DNA from: Paenibacillus agilis
Lineage (GTDB): Bacteria; Bacillota; Bacilli; Paenibacillales; Paenibacillaceae
Length of the DNA stretch: 64,000 bases
Direction: 5' to 3'
NCBI RefSeq assembly: GCF_007786455.1
Contig: NZ_VNJK01000001.1
Coordinates: 1,820,074-1,884,073, forward strand
A model generated the notes under the pieces. It was not told where the DNA came from. It searched no databases and saw only the letters and a program-made list of their open reading frames with translations. This document shows positions 51,164 through 60,031 of the stretch, piece after piece. Positions within the stretch are counted from its first letter, which is position 1, and every line of letters starts with the position of its first letter. Both the position numbers and the translations under genes were made by a program.

Positions 51164-51544
51164 ATGAGCATTGTTATTCAACAACTACGTGAAGCCATAA
51201 TGAATGGACAAGTTCCGTCTGATATCGATCTTTTATATTTGTATAGTCCATTGTGTGGAACATGCAATGTAGCTAGTCGGATGCTGGATGTTGTTGAGCA
51301 TTTACTGCCCGAACTGCGATTTGAACGTTTGAATGTTAATGAAGTGCCTGATCTGGCTCAGGCGTATCAAGTTGAAAGTGTGCCTTGTCTTTTGATTTGG
51401 CGTACAATTGAAGTGAAACGAAATCAACAAGATTTGATTTCGCACAATGTCTTCGTGTATCCTCAGAAAATATATGCTTTTCATTCTATCCCATATCTGT
51501 ATGAGCGGCTAAGAGGAGGCGGCATGGATGATTCATCTCGATGA
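51164..51544 (+). CDS. thioredoxin-like protein with CGTC active site
   Basis: The 126-residue protein has a thioredoxin fold with LYSPLCGTCNVASRML (Cys31 and Cys34) and cis-Pro VESVPCLLIW. It is likely a cytosolic disulfide reductant for an unknown client. It begins right after the previous stop and overlaps the ABC ATPase by 17 bases. Confidence 0.8.
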   Translation: MSIVIQQLREAIMNGQVPSDIDLLYLYSPLCGTCNVASRMLDVVEHLLPELRFERLNVNEVPDLAQAYQVESVPCLLIWRTIEVKRNQQDLISHNVFVYPQKIYAFHSIPYLYERLRGGGMDDSSR

Positions 51545-52295
51545 TGTAACATTTGAACGTCAAGATCGCACAATCATTTATCCGTTACAGTGGCAAATGA
51601 AAGCTGGAGAACACTGGACGATTCTTGGCAGAAATGGTTCTGGCAAATCAACGCTGCTTGAAATGATTCTAGGATACCATTTTCCTACCTCAGGTAAAGT
51701 TCGTGTTCTAGGTCATACATATGGTCGTTGTGACGTTCGGGAAATTCGAAAACAGATTGGTTATATAAGTCAATCACTTGTGGAAAAATTAACAATGCGT
51801 GATCCTGTGTGGGAGATCGTCGCTACAGGCATGCAAGCACATTTGCGTTTGTTTGATAAGGAAACAGATATCCTGAAGGAAAGAGCAGTAGAACAACTTC
51901 GTATGGTTAGACTTGCTCATTTGGCAGAACAGTCTTTTGGGTTGTGCTCGCAAGGGGAACGCAAGAAGATTCTGCTGGCTCGTGTCATGATGAATAATCC
52001 TAAGTTGCTCGTTATGGATGAAGCTTGTGCAGGACTCGATCTCTATGAAAGAGAGATGTGGCTTACAGACCTGTCAAATTTACTCGCAAATGATGTACAT
52101 CTCGTTCATGTTACGCATCATCTTGAAGAAATTGTACCGTTATTTACACATGTAGCTTTGCTGCACAAAGGAAAACTTGTAGCCGCTGGTCCTAAAGAAG
52201 AAGTGCTGTCTCCAGAAAAGCTCTCCAAAACTTTTGATCTGCCTATTGCAGTAAATTGGATGGACGGCCGGCCTTGGGCGCGCATAAAGTCGTAG
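51528..52295 (+). CDS. ABC transporter ATP-binding protein
   Basis: The 255-residue protein has Walker A LGRNGSGKSTLLE, Q-loop YISQSL, signature SQGERKKILLARVMM and Walker B LLVMDEACAGLDL with H-loop HVTHHLEE. No permease gene lies nearby, so it may be one of the single-gene type (YlmA-like) with a non-transport role, or pair with a distant permease. Confidence 0.86.
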   Translation: MIHLDDVTFERQDRTIIYPLQWQMKAGEHWTILGRNGSGKSTLLEMILGYHFPTSGKVRVLGHTYGRCDVREIRKQIGYISQSLVEKLTMRDPVWEIVATGMQAHLRLFDKETDILKERAVEQLRMVRLAHLAEQSFGLCSQGERKKILLARVMMNNPKLLVMDEACAGLDLYEREMWLTDLSNLLANDVHLVHVTHHLEEIVPLFTHVALLHKGKLVAAGPKEEVLSPEKLSKTFDLPIAVNWMDGRPWARIKS

Positions 52296-52317
52296 TAATG
52301 CTTGGAGGAAAAATAAG

Positions 52318-53412
52318 TTGTCAGTTATTAGTAATGAAATACACCCAACACGTAATTATGAACTAGGATCCCATTGGATCGTTACAGCTAATCATGGCTA
52401 TATCCCATATGCGCAGGAAGAATTGCGCCGGAAATATAATTATTTGAAGAGTACGATTCTTGTTTCTGGTGAAGTTGCTTTCATGGAACTTCCTGAATCA
52501 GAAGGAGCGGTGTGGGATCTTCTTCGTCGTGAACCAGCTATTTTTATTCGTGATGCCTATCCAGTTCATATTATTCTACCCGTCGATGCTGTCTCTAGTG
52601 AAGAAGATGCCGAGCAATTATGGGGTGAGCTTTTAGAGAGAAGTGGTTTGTCTTTAGAAGGTAAATCGTCAGGGGCTGTTCATGTACGAACATCGCCTAA
52701 AAAAGTGAAGACAGAAGATGCTAGTGATAAAGAAGCTGTATTCCAATGGCGCTCTGCTATTCAATTAGTGTGGTCAAAGCAAAATATTACTGCGGCCGTT
52801 CAACAACCGGATTTCATCTTAACTTTATTTGAGCATGAGCAACAAGTGTACGTAGGATTAGCAGCTTTCGCCGATCAACAATCGGATTGGCCAGGTGGAG
52901 CCATCCGTTTCCGCCGTGAAGATGGACAAATTTCTCGTGCAAAATTTAAGCTGTTAGAAGCAGAGCAGGTATTTGGATTGGACTTCTCTGCATATCGAAA
53001 TGGTTTGGATGTAGGTGCAGCACCAGGGGGCTGGAGCAGTTTGTTACTTGAGCGTGGAATTCATGTAACAGCAGTGGATCCGGCTAAAATGCATCCTTCT
53101 CTCATGGATCACCCGAACTTTACTTATTATGGGCGAAATGCAGCTGAGGTTGTTTTTGAACCAAATGAGTTTGATTTAATTGTATGTGATATGAGTTGGA
53201 GCCCGAAGCATACTGCACAGCTAGTGATTCAATTGCTTGATTCTCTTGTTTATGGTGGTACTTTGATTGTTACTGTAAAACTTATGCACAAGAAGCCGCT
53301 GCAAACGATACGTGATTGTATGGAGATGTTTGAGAAGCATGCAACGATCGTTCGTGCGAAGCAATTGTTCCATAACCGTGATGAAATCACGCTGTATATG
53401 CTTAAAAATTAA
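52318..53412 (+). CDS. FtsJ/RlmM-like SAM-dependent RNA methyltransferase
   Basis: The 364-residue protein has an N-terminal THUMP-like part and a C-terminal Rossmann methyltransferase with the SAM-binding motif NGLDVGAAPGGWSSLLL (~228-244), a VDPAKMHP acidic loop and the catalytic K-D-K-type residues in IVCDMSW and TVKLMHK. It would methylate a ribose in rRNA as RlmM does for C2498 in E. coli. TTG 52318 has GGAGG upstream. It may be co-transcribed with the ABC ATPase (23 bases apart). Confidence 0.82.
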   Translation: MSVISNEIHPTRNYELGSHWIVTANHGYIPYAQEELRRKYNYLKSTILVSGEVAFMELPESEGAVWDLLRREPAIFIRDAYPVHIILPVDAVSSEEDAEQLWGELLERSGLSLEGKSSGAVHVRTSPKKVKTEDASDKEAVFQWRSAIQLVWSKQNITAAVQQPDFILTLFEHEQQVYVGLAAFADQQSDWPGGAIRFRREDGQISRAKFKLLEAEQVFGLDFSAYRNGLDVGAAPGGWSSLLLERGIHVTAVDPAKMHPSLMDHPNFTYYGRNAAEVVFEPNEFDLIVCDMSWSPKHTAQLVIQLLDSLVYGGTLIVTVKLMHKKPLQTIRDCMEMFEKHATIVRAKQLFHNRDEITLYMLKN

Positions 53413-53510
53413 ACCGTATTATTTTTACAAACAAGCTATAGACAAATGATGGAATTAAATCTATAATGACATCAATAACAACATAAACGTAACCTTTTCA
53501 GGGAAAGCAT

Positions 53511-53547
53511 CCCGAATACGCCTATACGGCTGTATTCGGGTTTTTTG
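53511..53547 (+). terminator. terminator upstream of the Tad-like operon
   Basis: CCCGAATAC (53511-53519) and GTATTCGGG (53532-53540), then six Ts. It ends the methyltransferase unit and separates it from the kinase operon. Confidence 0.9.
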
Positions 53548-53611
53548 CGTTTCGGAACTAATCTGTCGAGTTCATTCATCTCACAACGGCTACTTCAAGG
53601 AGGTTTGTGGA

Positions 53612-55135
53612 GTGCGTGCTCCTACGAAGTTAATGGCTGGTGCATTGTTGCACGAGCGTTATCGAATTAAGCGTTTGATTGGTGTTGGCGGAATGAGTTA
53701 TGTGTACTTGGCGCAAGATGAGCGATTGATGGGAAAGTACTGGGCGATTAAAGAATCAATCCCTCTTGCTCATGATCGTGAACATCTCATTAGGGAGGCC
53801 CAATGGCTCATTGAGCTTAGACATCCTAACCTCCCTCTTATCGTCGATTTTTTTTCACCTGATGAAGATGGGCATGCCTATTTGGTCATGGAATACATCG
53901 AAGGAGAAACGATAGCTGAGAAATTGAAGCGAACTCCTATCTCATTTGATGAGACGATTGCGTACAGTCTCCAGCTGTGTGACGCATTAAGTTACTTGCA
54001 TGGATGTACACCGCCGATTATATACCGTGATATGAAGCCCTCTAATGTTATGTTAGCTGAGCAGCATCGAATAAAGTTGATTGACTTTGGAATTGCTAGG
54101 CAAGTAAAGCCTTCTGAGTTAGCAGATACGATGAAGTTAGGAACAGTTGGCTTTGCTGCACCTGAACAGCATGAAGGCAAGCAAAGTGACGCGCGTACTG
54201 ATTTATACGGTATAGGTGCATTGTTAGCATACGTGTTGACTGAAGGGCGCTGGCGTGGGATGGAACCATTTCGCACACAGATGCTTAATGAGGATGTTCC
54301 TAAATCATTTTATGGTATTCTCACCAAGTTGATGGAAGTAAATCCTAATGCAAGATATCAATCTGCAGACGAATTAAAAAGAGCGCTAATAGTGCACGCC
54401 AATAGTGAGGTGCTTCCTGCAGCCTATGAATTTATGGATAAAGGACAACGTAATCAACACGGTAATGCCAATAATGGTTTGCAGCGTGCGGTCACGATTG
54501 CAGTTACTGGGATAGCTTCAGGATTAGGATGCACTCATATGAGCTTAATGATTGCACATCGACTGGCAAGAAGTAACCGTGGAAAGGTTGCTTATGTATC
54601 TAATGCGGAGTCGAACCGCTCTGTAGTCCATTCTATCCTTTCATCAGTTGAAGGAAATTGTGCGGAAGATTGGAATAACAAAGTTTGGCAGTGGCAAGGG
54701 GTCTCCTACATTGAATTAGGCGAACACTCTAGAGGGCTTACAACATCCTCGGTAACACAGCTACAGATGGAATATGACTTTATTATCATGGATTTAGGCG
54801 TAATTGGAGCAAAGCGCAGATTAGATGAGGAATTTGTTCGTGCTTCATATAGCTTGCTAATAGGTTCAACTGCCCCTTGGAGGGATGATGACATCAAAGC
54901 AGCATTGAACAATCTGCTTGAATTAAATTATCAACAATGGATTTTTGCACTGCCACATGCTAAAGAGGAAGAATTACGCTCTCCTCGTTTGCAGATGAAA
55001 TGCCATAGCATTATCTCGGTTCCAACCTGTTCTAACCCATTTAAGGGTACAGCGGATATAGAAGAATGGATGCAATCTTGGATGAAGGTACATGAACAGA
55101 AGCGAAAATGGTTCTCTTGGCGCAAAAGGAAATAA
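53612..55135 (+). CDS. Ser/Thr kinase fused to a P-loop-like MinD-type domain
   Basis: The 507-residue protein has a Hanks-type kinase in its first 270 residues: LIGVGGMSYVYLAQDE (~22-36), WAIKES, YRDMKPSNVM (~134), DFGIA (~157) and APEQ (~182). Residues ~295-490 form a second domain with strand-helix order like MinD/CpaE ATPases (TGIASGLGCTHMSLMIAHRLA, FIIMDLGVIG), but without the usual Walker A lysine. There is no TM or PASTA part. GTG 53612 has AAGGAGG upstream. As first gene of a Tad-like operon it may regulate pilus assembly; the fusion is unusual. Confidence 0.82.
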   Translation: MRAPTKLMAGALLHERYRIKRLIGVGGMSYVYLAQDERLMGKYWAIKESIPLAHDREHLIREAQWLIELRHPNLPLIVDFFSPDEDGHAYLVMEYIEGETIAEKLKRTPISFDETIAYSLQLCDALSYLHGCTPPIIYRDMKPSNVMLAEQHRIKLIDFGIARQVKPSELADTMKLGTVGFAAPEQHEGKQSDARTDLYGIGALLAYVLTEGRWRGMEPFRTQMLNEDVPKSFYGILTKLMEVNPNARYQSADELKRALIVHANSEVLPAAYEFMDKGQRNQHGNANNGLQRAVTIAVTGIASGLGCTHMSLMIAHRLARSNRGKVAYVSNAESNRSVVHSILSSVEGNCAEDWNNKVWQWQGVSYIELGEHSRGLTTSSVTQLQMEYDFIIMDLGVIGAKRRLDEEFVRASYSLLIGSTAPWRDDDIKAALNNLLELNYQQWIFALPHAKEEELRSPRLQMKCHSIISVPTCSNPFKGTADIEEWMQSWMKVHEQKRKWFSWRKRK

Positions 55136-55174
55136 AAAGATTAACCGTGGGATTCATTGAGAGGGGGCTCTTGC

Positions 55175-56422
55175 TTGATTGGCAGATGGTCAAGGCGAAC
55201 GAAACAGGTTGCAGTTGGTGTAGTAATTACAGCTTCCATCATGGCAACAGTTAGTGGAGGTTATATTTTTTGGATTGAACGTAATTGGCAAATCGAGCGA
55301 GAAGATTGGATTAAGAAAGCTCAGTTAAGTGAACAAATCATTCAGGGGTATGGGAAAGAAGAGAAACAGCAAGTTTGGGTACTTGCTAAATCCAAAGTTG
55401 CAGGTTCAAGACTGCATACATCGGATTTAAGACAAATAGAGTTGCCGAAAAGGTTAATTCCGAAGCACGTGCTCGAACCTAAAGATTTGAAAGGAACCAT
55501 TGCAAAAATAGACTTGGCGGCTAATATACCTTTAATAGATTCTATGATAGGCAGTGAAGGTTCGACCGGTCAGGATATTCGTTGGATTGAAACCTCAGTC
55601 ATTCAACTGCCGCTCGCACTTGAACCCGATCAGGTGATTGATGTACGGATTCGCTACCCTGATGGACAAGACTATGTTGTCCTGTCTCATAAGAAAGTAC
55701 ACCGTATTCAAGGCACTACAGTTTGGTTTCATATGTCAGAGCATGAATTGTTAACGATGTCCAGCGCTTGTGTAGATGCTTACTTGAACGGCGGGCAAAT
55801 ATACGCTGTTCGTTATGTCGATGCCTATGTACAGGAGCAAGCAATCGTTAATTATCCAGTAAATCAACATGTAACACAATTAATAAACAATAATCCAAAT
55901 TTGATCAAGGATGCGAACATCGTAATGTCCGCACAAGCGAGAAAGCGTTTGGAGGGAGACTTAGTTAAGCATAGCCAAGCCCAATCGATTTCTAGTATAG
56001 ACACTGATTTAAGAGCGTTGCCTTCAACTAATGGGACAAATAGCACAGCAGTATCAAATGGCGGTAATGGAGCTGGCACCACCTCTTCAAACTTATCTCC
56101 TTTTACTGGACAAAGTAAGTCTCCGAACCGTGAAGCTCCATTTGTTGGACAACCTACTCCTGCAGAACAGGTAGGGCAGACGGAACGGGATCAACAAGGA
56201 CAGCAGGCAGAGAAGCAGGGAGTACATAATCAGCATCCTTCCAATAACAAAGAAGGAGCTGCTAAGCAAAATGAACCTCCTGTGAAATCAATGAATGGCA
56301 TTGATTCAAACAGTAACTACACAAATCCAAGTATCAATCAAAGCAATACCTCAGCATATAAAGAACTGGTTGAAGTTGAAGGTTATCAGAATGAGAGGTC
56401 CGATTTGCCGGTTGCACCGTGA
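55175..56422 (+). CDS. CpaB/RcpC-like SAF-domain pilus protein
   Basis: The 415-residue product (TTG start 55175, GAGGGGG upstream) has one TM helix near residues 14-34 (AVGVVITASIMATVSGGYIFW), then a SAF-like domain (VWVLAKSKVAGSRLHTSDLRQIELPKRLIPKHV) and a second beta part. The last 150 residues are a Ser/Gln/Asn-rich low-complexity tail. CpaB proteins sit in the Tad secretion channel or wall region in other bacteria. The fold call is by pattern. A TTG six codons earlier is a weaker start. Confidence 0.7.
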   Translation: MIGRWSRRTKQVAVGVVITASIMATVSGGYIFWIERNWQIEREDWIKKAQLSEQIIQGYGKEEKQQVWVLAKSKVAGSRLHTSDLRQIELPKRLIPKHVLEPKDLKGTIAKIDLAANIPLIDSMIGSEGSTGQDIRWIETSVIQLPLALEPDQVIDVRIRYPDGQDYVVLSHKKVHRIQGTTVWFHMSEHELLTMSSACVDAYLNGGQIYAVRYVDAYVQEQAIVNYPVNQHVTQLINNNPNLIKDANIVMSAQARKRLEGDLVKHSQAQSISSIDTDLRALPSTNGTNSTAVSNGGNGAGTTSSNLSPFTGQSKSPNREAPFVGQPTPAEQVGQTERDQQGQQAEKQGVHNQHPSNNKEGAAKQNEPPVKSMNGIDSNSNYTNPSINQSNTSAYKELVEVEGYQNERSDLPVAP

Positions 56423-56440
56423 ATCAAGGGGTGATTTAAG

Positions 56441-57175
56441 ATGTCTAATATTAGCTTTTTCATAGGCTCATGTAGTAAGCAAGATTTCGTACTTGGATTA
56501 GCTACTCTACTTTCGCGGGCTGGAAGACGTGTACTACTTGTTGATGCGATGAACATGCCATGGTTAACTTATCGAAATCAAACTTGGATTAATAAGGAGA
56601 AATGGTGTCGTTGGAATGGAATGGACACTATATCAGGCATCCTTCATTGGGAAGAATTGATCCAAATTAGCCGACAGCAAGAAATTGATCTTGATTCATA
56701 TGATGACGTATTGATAGATACAGATCGACTTACATTCTGCGATGCCACTACCTTTATGAGTGCTCGTGAACGTGTCATGGTACAAACGGTAGAGGCCTAT
56801 GCCATCCATCGAAATATGGAATGGATAAAGTCATTTCGCCTGCTTCATGATGTAGATTTAAACCGTGAAATACGACTACTTATTTTAAATACAGTCGATC
56901 ATGTTAAAGAAGTCGCTTATATCATGGAGCATTTGCAATCTATATATGTCACTCCTAAAGAAGAAGCTACGTTCATACCATTTGACGAAGAAAATTGGGC
57001 AGCATATCTCTATAACGAAGTGAATGAGAGGACGGATTTGTCTAAGTATACGAAAATAGCACGTACTGTATGGCGTATATGGCTAGAACGTAGTTGCGGA
57101 CCAATATCTGATCGTAATTGGCGAAAACTGCTGCGAAGCGATAAGAAAGGGCGATGGTGGCATGAAGCCATGTAA
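56441..57175 (+). CDS. CpaE/MinD-like protein without Walker A (first copy)
   Basis: The 244-residue protein has the MinD/CpaE order: ISFFIGSCSKQDFVLGLATLLSRAGRRVLLVDAMNMPW, later YDDVLIDTDRLT, then LLILNTVDHVKE. The P-loop is not recognisable (SCSKQDF). It could be an inactive localisation partner for the pilus, as CpaE-type receptors are. It overlaps the next gene by 14 bases. Confidence 0.6.
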   Translation: MSNISFFIGSCSKQDFVLGLATLLSRAGRRVLLVDAMNMPWLTYRNQTWINKEKWCRWNGMDTISGILHWEELIQISRQQEIDLDSYDDVLIDTDRLTFCDATTFMSARERVMVQTVEAYAIHRNMEWIKSFRLLHDVDLNREIRLLILNTVDHVKEVAYIMEHLQSIYVTPKEEATFIPFDEENWAAYLYNEVNERTDLSKYTKIARTVWRIWLERSCGPISDRNWRKLLRSDKKGRWWHEAM

Positions 57176-58091
57176 ACATTGGTTAATAAAAAACGGTTCG
57201 CGACGGGCATTAGGATCATCATTAACGACGGTACTGCTTGGTATCGAATTAGTTACACGTTTTGGACTTAAGGTGCTGCTTATTCACCAGGATGACGAGG
57301 GGGATGGTATTGAATATTTCATTCGTTCTTCTATGCATACAGGAAGCAGTGATGAAAGGCTAGCTCAACTGTCAGTGCCGGATGGTTGGGGAGAATATAA
57401 AAGACTCGTTCAAAATGAATTGATGGATATACCTATGTTTGTGGCTTGTACCTCACCGATAATTCCTGGACTAGACGTGCTTCGTGTAACAGATAGTTGT
57501 GAGAATAGAATTGAACGAGGAGCAACACATGAACGATTCAGCTCTGAACGTGATGTGCGTACACTTATGCAGTATTCCGCTAATGCCTATGATGTTGTTC
57601 TTTGGGATTGGAATCGACCACTTCCACGGCAGGACACCAGATTAGAGCTGCAAAGTGATAGAAAGACGGAAATGCACGATCATGAACAGGAGCAAGCCTA
57701 TAGTACTGGAACCATTACATTACTTACTCAAGATCTTAGAGACGTGAATTTATGGCGTGATCCCAAGTGCCGGCATGGAAATAATGGGTTCGAGCAAAAG
57801 AAGATTTGGGTTGTATCTTCTTATGATCCAGAGGCGCATTTAAATCTAGCCAACCTGAAAAAGCATATGCGAGGAATGTTGATATATGCAGTGCCATACG
57901 ATGCGCAGCTGAGACATTACGCCAATGAAGGCCATCTTGTTCATTACGTCCTCCAACAGCAGTACCGTAATAACAAGCATGGAGCTTCAAGGTTACTGAA
58001 TTATGTTGATCAGCTTGCAGAACAATTATTATCGGAGGCAGTTCTCCCTAATCGCAAAGCAAATGAAGGGGGAAGAAGATGGAATGGATAA
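57162..58091 (+). CDS. CpaE/MinD-like protein without canonical P-loop (second copy)
   Basis: The 309-residue protein starts MKPCKHWLIKNGSRRALGSSLTTVLLGIELVTRFGLKVLLIHQ. Its N-terminal part has Thr-Thr but no lysine at the P-loop, and a YDVVLWDWN strand. Middle and C-terminal parts have no motif I recognise. Overlaps with both neighbours place it in the operon. It looks like a divergent cousin of the preceding protein. Confidence 0.55.
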   Translation: MKPCKHWLIKNGSRRALGSSLTTVLLGIELVTRFGLKVLLIHQDDEGDGIEYFIRSSMHTGSSDERLAQLSVPDGWGEYKRLVQNELMDIPMFVACTSPIIPGLDVLRVTDSCENRIERGATHERFSSERDVRTLMQYSANAYDVVLWDWNRPLPRQDTRLELQSDRKTEMHDHEQEQAYSTGTITLLTQDLRDVNLWRDPKCRHGNNGFEQKKIWVVSSYDPEAHLNLANLKKHMRGMLIYAVPYDAQLRHYANEGHLVHYVLQQQYRNNKHGASRLLNYVDQLAEQLLSEAVLPNRKANEGGRRWNG

Positions 58092-60031
58092 GTGAATACT
58101 CTATACAGTTATTGATGTCGACGGGTGTTGTGTTGCTTTTTGCATTAGGGATGCTGTATAGGCTTCGTTTAAAACAAAAATCTATCGTGGAAGCAGCTGT
58201 GCCATCTGCACTGACTTGGGAGGAGATCGATCAGATCGTTCGTGATCAGCTACAAAAATGGACATCTGACCCTTATTTGGATCACTTCGCAAATGACGAA
58301 CCATATCGCAGGGAGCTAATGAGGCGATCAATGATCAGACAATCACTGCGCTCCTGTCATAGCGGGGATCGCTTACAAAAGGAATATGTGAAGGACATTA
58401 TTGTAGAGATTATACGACCATTTTTGAAACCTTCCAATGACTGTTGGAAGATGCTTATCCCATTCGATGATCCCATTCAGCTTTCGGCAAAAGATAAGTT
58501 CGATATTTTACTATATATTTATTTCCAACGCTATGGTTTAGAAGCTATGCATGAAATCGTACAGCGTTACGGTTGGGATCAATTAAAGGATCAGTTTGGT
58601 TCAGAAGGTGAACAGGAGCAAAGTTATGCCGTAGACGAGGATGATATCAGTCAAGCTTATCGCCAAGAACGTCCCGTTGTGAAGCATGAAGAGCGGATTA
58701 GAATCATTGCTCAACGTATCTATGAGCGATATAAAGGATTGTCTGTTATCGATGAATTGCGTGATATGAGAATTGAGGGGGTATCAGGAGGGGTGAATGG
58801 CTTGATCCAAGCTACTCCGCTCGTGCCTACCGGTTCATCTGCAGGCTCGTATTACGGAGCTTCAAGAAATGCGGTTCAAGCTTCAAAAGTGCCACACTCG
58901 TATGACAGTGTATGGATGTTTTATCAAGGTAAGTCTATACGACTCGGATTTCTTAGCTTCGATAGTGAAAGAGAGCTGAAGCGTGTATGTCAAACCATTT
59001 ACAAACATGGTGCACCAGGGCCGTTGACAGAAGTAGATGGTTATCGTGTTAATGACATGAAGGATGGTTCGCGCGTAGTTGTTATGCGACCGCCATTTTC
59101 AGAGTCTTGGGCATTTTTTGTACGAAAGTTTGAGCGTGAGCAGCCTTCGTTATCGCGTCTTATTACAGCTAATGGTGCTGAAGATGTAATTCGTCTGCTC
59201 CAATTTTTAATGAAAGGAGCCCGCATTACCGCTGTTACTGGCGCACAAGGGTCTGGCAAGACGACGCTTTTAATGGCGTTAGTTCAATCCATCTATGCTT
59301 TTTATCCTTTGCGAGTTCAGGAGCAGGCATTCGAGCTGCATTTAAGGCAGCTGTATCCACATCGAAATATTTTAACCTTGAGAGAAACAGAAAGCATTTC
59401 TGGGCAATCAGGTTTGGATGTGCAGAAGAAGACTGATGGAGTTGTTCATATTCTTGGGGAAGTGGCAACTGATCCAGTAGCAGCGTGGATGATTCAAATG
59501 GCGCAAGTGGCGAGTCTATTTACGATATTTACACATCACGCTAAGACGTTTCCTGATTTGATTGGTGCCTTGCGCAATTCCTTGTTGAAGACGGGTATGT
59601 TTCATAATGAACGTATTGCAGAGCAACAGGTGGTGCAAGTGATACATTTTAATATTCATTTAAATAAAAATGCAAATGGGACACGTTATATTGAACGGAT
59701 TACAGAATGTGTTCCCTCAGAAATGACAAAAGGCATTCAATCACACAAGGGACTGTTAGTAAGGGAGGATATGAATCAACAGGACGTGTCAATTCCTTCG
59801 TCAAACTCTTGGATGGACTACAGAAATGCAGCTATTCAATATTATGATGATCAAATTAACAGTAGCTCTTATACGTACAAAAACATTATCGAGTTTCAAA
59901 ATGGTAGATACGTGTGGGTAAATGAAATTTCCGACGTACATATGCAAGCGATGCTCTCGCAGATGACAGACTATGATCAAGAGTCATTTAGAGGATGGAT
60001 GGCATCGAGGGGGGAGTATGTTGTCGCTTAA
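58079..60031 (+). CDS. CpaF/TadA-type secretion ATPase
   Basis: The 650-residue protein has a TM helix at the N-terminus (LLMSTGVVLLFALGMLYRL), a long helical N-domain and a C-terminal T2SS/T4P ATPase core: TAVTGAQGSGKTTLLMALV (Walker A near 387), Asp box and Walker B with HILGEVATDP (~460) and the His box THHAKT (~484). It powers pilin polymerisation. The N-terminal TM is not usual for TadA. It overlaps both neighbours. Confidence 0.88.
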   Translation: MEWISEYSIQLLMSTGVVLLFALGMLYRLRLKQKSIVEAAVPSALTWEEIDQIVRDQLQKWTSDPYLDHFANDEPYRRELMRRSMIRQSLRSCHSGDRLQKEYVKDIIVEIIRPFLKPSNDCWKMLIPFDDPIQLSAKDKFDILLYIYFQRYGLEAMHEIVQRYGWDQLKDQFGSEGEQEQSYAVDEDDISQAYRQERPVVKHEERIRIIAQRIYERYKGLSVIDELRDMRIEGVSGGVNGLIQATPLVPTGSSAGSYYGASRNAVQASKVPHSYDSVWMFYQGKSIRLGFLSFDSERELKRVCQTIYKHGAPGPLTEVDGYRVNDMKDGSRVVVMRPPFSESWAFFVRKFEREQPSLSRLITANGAEDVIRLLQFLMKGARITAVTGAQGSGKTTLLMALVQSIYAFYPLRVQEQAFELHLRQLYPHRNILTLRETESISGQSGLDVQKKTDGVVHILGEVATDPVAAWMIQMAQVASLFTIFTHHAKTFPDLIGALRNSLLKTGMFHNERIAEQQVVQVIHFNIHLNKNANGTRYIERITECVPSEMTKGIQSHKGLLVREDMNQQDVSIPSSNSWMDYRNAAIQYYDDQINSSSYTYKNIIEFQNGRYVWVNEISDVHMQAMLSQMTDYDQESFRGWMASRGEYVVA

